From positions 124,001 to 188,000 of the forward strand of contig NZ_FPEJ01000001.1 in assembly GCF_900117445.1 (NCBI RefSeq): a DNA stretch of 64,000 nucleotides, read 5' to 3'. This DNA comes from Hyphomicrobium sp. NDB2Meth4. Lineage in GTDB: Bacteria > Pseudomonadota > Alphaproteobacteria > Rhizobiales > Hyphomicrobiaceae. The position numbers and the translations under genes were made by a program. The notes under the pieces were generated by a model that had not been told where the DNA came from, did no database searches, and worked only from the letters and a program-made list of their open reading frames with translations. The first letter of the stretch is position 1. The number at the start of each line of letters is the position of its first letter. Positions 60,382-64,000 of this stretch are shown piece after piece.

Positions 60382-63300
60382 ATGGCTAAGGACAATGGCG
60401 GCGACAACGCTGCCAAGGACAAACACAAGCAGGCCGCTGGCGATGCCGCCGCCTCCGCGCAGGCAGAGGGCGATGCCGCCGGGCGCGACTGGGGCAAAAC
60501 GCTGTTCCTGCCCGAAACGCCGTTTCCGATGCGCGCCGGTCTACCCGACCTCGAGCCGCGCCTGCTCGCCCGCTGGGCCGAAATCGGCCTCTACGAGCGC
60601 CTGCGCGAGAAGGGCCGCAACCGCGCGAAGTTCCTGCTGCACGATGGCCCGCCCTACGCCAACGGCAACATCCACATCGGCCACGCGCTCAACAAGATCC
60701 TGAAAGATCTCGTCGTCAAATCGCAGCAGATGCTGGGCTTCGATTCCAACTACGTGCCCGGCTGGGACTGCCACGGCCTGCCGATCGAATGGAAGATCGA
60801 GGAGAGCTACCGCGCCAAGGGCCGCAACAAGGACGCCGTGCCGATCAACGAGTTCCGCCGCGAGTGCCGCGAGTTCGCGGCACACTGGATCGACGTGCAA
60901 CGCGGCGAATTCAAGCGCCTCGGCGTCATCGGCGACTGGGACCATCCCTATAAGACGATGGACTATCCGGCCGAAGCCGTAATCGCAGGCGAGCTGATGA
61001 AGTTTGCCATGAACGGCACGCTCTATCGCGGCTCCAAGCCCGTGATGTGGTCGGTCGTCGAGAAGACCGCGCTCGCCGAGGCCGAGGTCGAGTACCAGGA
61101 CTATCAGTCCGACACGATCTGGGTGAAGTTCCCCATCACGAGCGAAGGTCCGCTCACCGGCGCGTCGGTCGTCATCTGGACGACGACCCCATGGACCATC
61201 CCCGGCAACCGAGCGATCTCGTTCTCATCCAAGATCAGCTACGGCCTTTACGAGATCACCGCCGCGCCCGAGGGCAACTGGGCCAAGGTTGGCGATAAGC
61301 TCATCCTTGCCGACAAGCTCGCCGCCGACGTGATGAAGTCCGCGAAAGTCGATGCCTTCGAGCGCCGCGCTGAGGTGTCAGCCAATGAGCTGGCCGGTCT
61401 CATCGCCGCGCACCCGCTCGCCGCGCTCGGCTACACCTTCGACGTGCCCCTGCTCGACGGCGATCACGTCACCGACGATACCGGCACCGGCTTCGTGCAC
61501 ACCGCACCCGGCCACGGCGCCGACGACTACATCATCTGGGTCGCCAGCCAAAAGGCGCTGCAGGCCCGCGGCATCGACACGACGATCCCCTTCACCGTGG
61601 ACGCCGATGGCGTGCTCACTGCAGAGGCGCCGGGCTTCACCGGCAAGCGCGTGCTCACCGAGAAGGGTGACAAGGGCGACGCCAACGACGCCGTCATCAA
61701 GGCGCTGGCCGACGCTGGCAACATCATCGCGCGCGGCCGCGTCAAGCATCAGTACCCGCACTCCTGGCGCTCCAAGAAGCCGGTCATCTTCCGCAACACG
61801 CCGCAGTGGTTCATCGCCATGGATAAGCCCGTGAAGGGCATCCCCAAGGGCAACAACCAGACTCTGCGCCAGCTCGCGCTCAAGGCGATCGAGGAAACCG
61901 AGTGGGTGCCGGGCACGGGCGAGAACCGCATCCGCAGCATGGTCGACGGACGCCCCGATTGGGTCGTCTCGCGTCAGCGCGCCTGGGGCGTCCCAATCAC
62001 CGTATTCCGCCACAAGGAAACGGGCGACATCATCCCTTCGCAGAAGTTCGCCAAGTCGAAGGAGCTGATCGCGCGCGTCACCAGCGCCTTCTCCGAGCGC
62101 GGCGCCGACGTCTGGTTCGAGGATGGCGCGACCGAGCGCTTCCTCGATGGCCTCGTCGACGATCCCTGGAACTGGGAGCAGGTGCGCGACATCCTCGATG
62201 TCTGGTTCGATTCAGGCTCGACGCATGCCTTCACGCTGGAAGACCCGCAGCACTTCCCGACCCTCGCCGGCGTCAAGCGCGTACGCGACGGCGGCAAGGA
62301 TCGCGTCATGTACCTCGAAGGCTCCGACCAGCACCGCGGCTGGTTCCAGTCCTCGTTGCTGGAATCGTGCGGCACCCGCGGGCGCGCACCTTATGACGTG
62401 GTGCTGACGCATGGCTTCATCCTCGACGAAAAGGGGGATGAGAAGATGTCGAAGTCGAAGGGCAACGCGCTCTCGCCGCAGGACGTGATGGCGAAATCCG
62501 GCGCCGACATCCTGCGCCTGTGGGTCGCCTCGGCCGATACCACCAACGACATTCGCTTCGGACCAGCCATCGTGCAGTCCGCCGCCGAAGCGTACCGCAA
62601 GCTGCGCAATACGCTGCGCTGGATGCTCGGCGCTCTGGCCCACCTCGACGAAGACGAGCGCGTTAAGTTCAAGGATATGCGCGAGCTCGAGCTCGAGCGG
62701 CTGATGCTGCATCGCCTGATCGAGCTCGACGAGGAAGTGCGCGCCGCCTACCTCGCCTACGACTATCGCAAGATCGTCGCCGTGCTGTCGCAGTTCATGA
62801 ACACCGAGCTTTCGGCGTTCTACTTCGACATCCGCAAGGACACGCTCTACTGCGAGCCGTATTCGAGCATGAAGCGCCGCGCCGCGCTCACCGTCATCGA
62901 CGAAATCTTCAAGGCGCTCGTTGCCTGGCTCGCACCGATCCTGTCGTTCACCGCCGAAGAAGCATGGCTCGCGCGCCAGCCCGGTCGCGAAGGCTCGATC
63001 CATCTCGAAACCTTCCCCGAGCCGGACAAGTCCTGGCGCGACGACGAGCTTGCTGCCAAGTGGAATAAGGTGCGCGACGTCCGCCGCGTCGTCACTGGCG
63101 CGCTCGAGTTGGAGCGCGCCGCCAAGCGCATCGGCTCCAGCCTCGAGGCAGCGCCCGAAGTCTACGTTGCCGACCCCGACCTCTTGCGCGCCCTCGAAGG
63201 CGTCGACCTGGCCGAGGTCGCAATTACCAGTCAGGCGCGGCTCATCGCCAAAGCCCCTCCCGAGGACGCCTTCACGCTCCCCGACGTTGCTGGCGTTGGC

Positions 63301-63450
63301 GTCGTGCCAAAGCTCGCCGAGGGCAAGAAGTGCGCGCGCTCCTGGCGCGTACTTCCCGACGTCGGCGCCGACCCGGAGTTCCCCGAGCTGTCGCCTCGTG
63401 ATGCCGAAGCCGTCCGCGAATTCGATGCCCGCGCCGAAGGTGCCATATGA
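60382..63450 (+). CDS. ileS: isoleucyl-tRNA synthetase
   Basis: 1022 aa from ATG 60382 ([13 protein letters not shown]); the frame is open to 60325. Class I signatures HIGH (98-101) and KMSKS (688-692) are intact, with the editing domain between them ([34 protein letters not shown]). The N-terminus has about 35 Ala/Lys/Asp-rich residues before the conserved start. The C-terminal zinc finger seen in E. coli is degenerate: [14 protein letters not shown] keeps one cysteine. It overlaps lspA by 4 nt. Confidence 0.97.
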   Translation: MAKDNGGDNAAKDKHKQAAGDAAASAQAEGDAAGRDWGKTLFLPETPFPMRAGLPDLEPRLLARWAEIGLYERLREKGRNRAKFLLHDGPPYANGNIHIGHALNKILKDLVVKSQQMLGFDSNYVPGWDCHGLPIEWKIEESYRAKGRNKDAVPINEFRRECREFAAHWIDVQRGEFKRLGVIGDWDHPYKTMDYPAEAVIAGELMKFAMNGTLYRGSKPVMWSVVEKTALAEAEVEYQDYQSDTIWVKFPITSEGPLTGASVVIWTTTPWTIPGNRAISFSSKISYGLYEITAAPEGNWAKVGDKLILADKLAADVMKSAKVDAFERRAEVSANELAGLIAAHPLAALGYTFDVPLLDGDHVTDDTGTGFVHTAPGHGADDYIIWVASQKALQARGIDTTIPFTVDADGVLTAEAPGFTGKRVLTEKGDKGDANDAVIKALADAGNIIARGRVKHQYPHSWRSKKPVIFRNTPQWFIAMDKPVKGIPKGNNQTLRQLALKAIEETEWVPGTGENRIRSMVDGRPDWVVSRQRAWGVPITVFRHKETGDIIPSQKFAKSKELIARVTSAFSERGADVWFEDGATERFLDGLVDDPWNWEQVRDILDVWFDSGSTHAFTLEDPQHFPTLAGVKRVRDGGKDRVMYLEGSDQHRGWFQSSLLESCGTRGRAPYDVVLTHGFILDEKGDEKMSKSKGNALSPQDVMAKSGADILRLWVASADTTNDIRFGPAIVQSAAEAYRKLRNTLRWMLGALAHLDEDERVKFKDMRELELERLMLHRLIELDEEVRAAYLAYDYRKIVAVLSQFMNTELSAFYFDIRKDTLYCEPYSSMKRRAALTVIDEIFKALVAWLAPILSFTAEEAWLARQPGREGSIHLETFPEPDKSWRDDELAAKWNKVRDVRRVVTGALELERAAKRIGSSLEAAPEVYVADPDLLRALEGVDLAEVAITSQARLIAKAPPEDAFTLPDVAGVGVVPKLAEGKKCARSWRVLPDVGADPEFPELSPRDAEAVREFDARAEGAI

Positions 63451-63977
63451 CCGCTGAGACGTCCGCCTCGCGCAACTGGCTCTGGGGCCCCTACTCGCGC
63501 CTCGGCCTCATCGTGTTCATGGCAACGCTCGCCATCGACCAGGCGCACAAATGGTGGATGCTGCACATCTACGACATTGAGGACAAAGGGCGCGTCTTCG
63601 TCACCCCGTTCCTCGACCTCGTCTACGTGAAGAACATCGGCATCAGCTATTCCATGTTCGATCAGGAGAGCTACACCGGCCAGATCATGCTGGCGGGCTT
63701 CGGACTGCTGGCAACGCTCGCACTGTGGATCTGGCTCGCCAGGGGCGCCTCGAACCGGCTGCTGGCCATCTCGCTCGGCCTCATCATGGGCGGCGCCATC
63801 GGCAATGCGATTGACCGCCTGGTCCTTGGTGGGGTCGCCGACTTCTTCTCGATGCACGCCTTCGGCTTCTATTGGTATGTCTTCAACATCGCCGATGTGG
63901 CCATTGTGGCGGGCGTCATAGGGCTGCTATATGACTCCCTGTTGGCGAGTCGCAAAGACGCCGCAAAGTCGTTGTAG
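63447..63977 (+). CDS. lspA: lipoprotein signal peptidase (signal peptidase II)
   Basis: 176 aa inner-membrane aspartyl protease with four TM helices that cleaves prolipoproteins after lipidation. Both catalytic aspartates are seen: [16 protein letters not shown] and FNIADVAIV. The N-terminal motif [10 protein letters not shown] is the family pattern. ATGA overlap with the ileS stop shows translational coupling, the usual ileS-lspA arrangement. Confidence 0.95.
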   Translation: MTAETSASRNWLWGPYSRLGLIVFMATLAIDQAHKWWMLHIYDIEDKGRVFVTPFLDLVYVKNIGISYSMFDQESYTGQIMLAGFGLLATLALWIWLARGASNRLLAISLGLIMGGAIGNAIDRLVLGGVADFFSMHAFGFYWYVFNIADVAIVAGVIGLLYDSLLASRKDAAKSL

Positions 63978-64000
63978 CGCAGTGCATTAGCGCAAAGCGC

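Overview
The window is a GC-rich chromosomal segment with alphaproteobacterial gene content and order, most like Hyphomicrobiales (a Hyphomicrobium-type methylotroph is my best guess). The clues are the run aroA-cmk-rpsA-sppA-ihfB-lapA-trpF-trpB-trpA-accD-folC, the cell-cycle regulator TrcR, a 47-codon aa3-oxidase subunit IV gene beside a three-gene pntAA-pntAB-pntB transhydrogenase, FYDLN-acid and DUF465 proteins, a class II AroA, an AccD without its zinc cysteines, and a lanmodulin gene, typical of lanthanide-using methylotrophs. I see no phage, transposase, CRISPR array or plasmid function.

Layout. 1-2133: a partial AsmA-like protein on the minus strand. 2507-5041: a UvrD/PcrA helicase. 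5071-17390: minus-strand housekeeping genes, with map, then folC-accD-trpA-trpB-trpF, lapA, ihfB-sppA, and rpsA-cmk-aroA. 17572-19175: a FYDLN-acid protein, tRNA-Ala(GGC) and small stress-type ORFs. 19567-19959: lanM, an exported four-EF-hand protein with Pro at position 2 of every loop and 12-13-residue linkers. 20291-26090: oxyR and three minus-strand envelope genes (a DUF882/M15 peptidase-like protein, an L,D-transpeptidase, and an LpxQ-like outer-membrane protein). 26444-30905: a GGDEF protein, an exported NTF2-like/hydrolase pair, and an NtrC-type regulator. 31162-36602: pepF, kup and an ABC1/UbiB-type kinase. 36726-40679: small exported proteins, a cytochrome c, two tandem paralogous lipoproteins and an MgtC/DUF4010 membrane protein. 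40838-44064: the aa3 subunit IV and pnt genes. 44216-52256: an accessory-looking stretch with an exported HAD enzyme, a MoaD/ThiS-BNR pair, a serine protease, CsbD, ald and a Bem46-like hydrolase. 52524-55317: rpsU, purE-purK and two DUF465 genes. 55424-64000: an acyl-CoA synthetase, trcR, a MaoC hydratase, ribF, ileS and lspA.

The clearest special-interest gene is lanM. Its EF2 and EF4 loops begin with Asn, which predicts unequal sites. Structured non-coding DNA is the second theme: a 7-nt-periodic inverted repeat fills the trpB-trpA gap, REP-like inverted pairs lie between ribF and ileS and downstream of trcR, and a shared element directly follows both the folC and trcR stop codons.

All calls come from reading the sequence and remembered family motifs. 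No database search was run. Start codons were moved inward from the longest ORF where a Shine-Dalgarno sequence or family alignment supported it.
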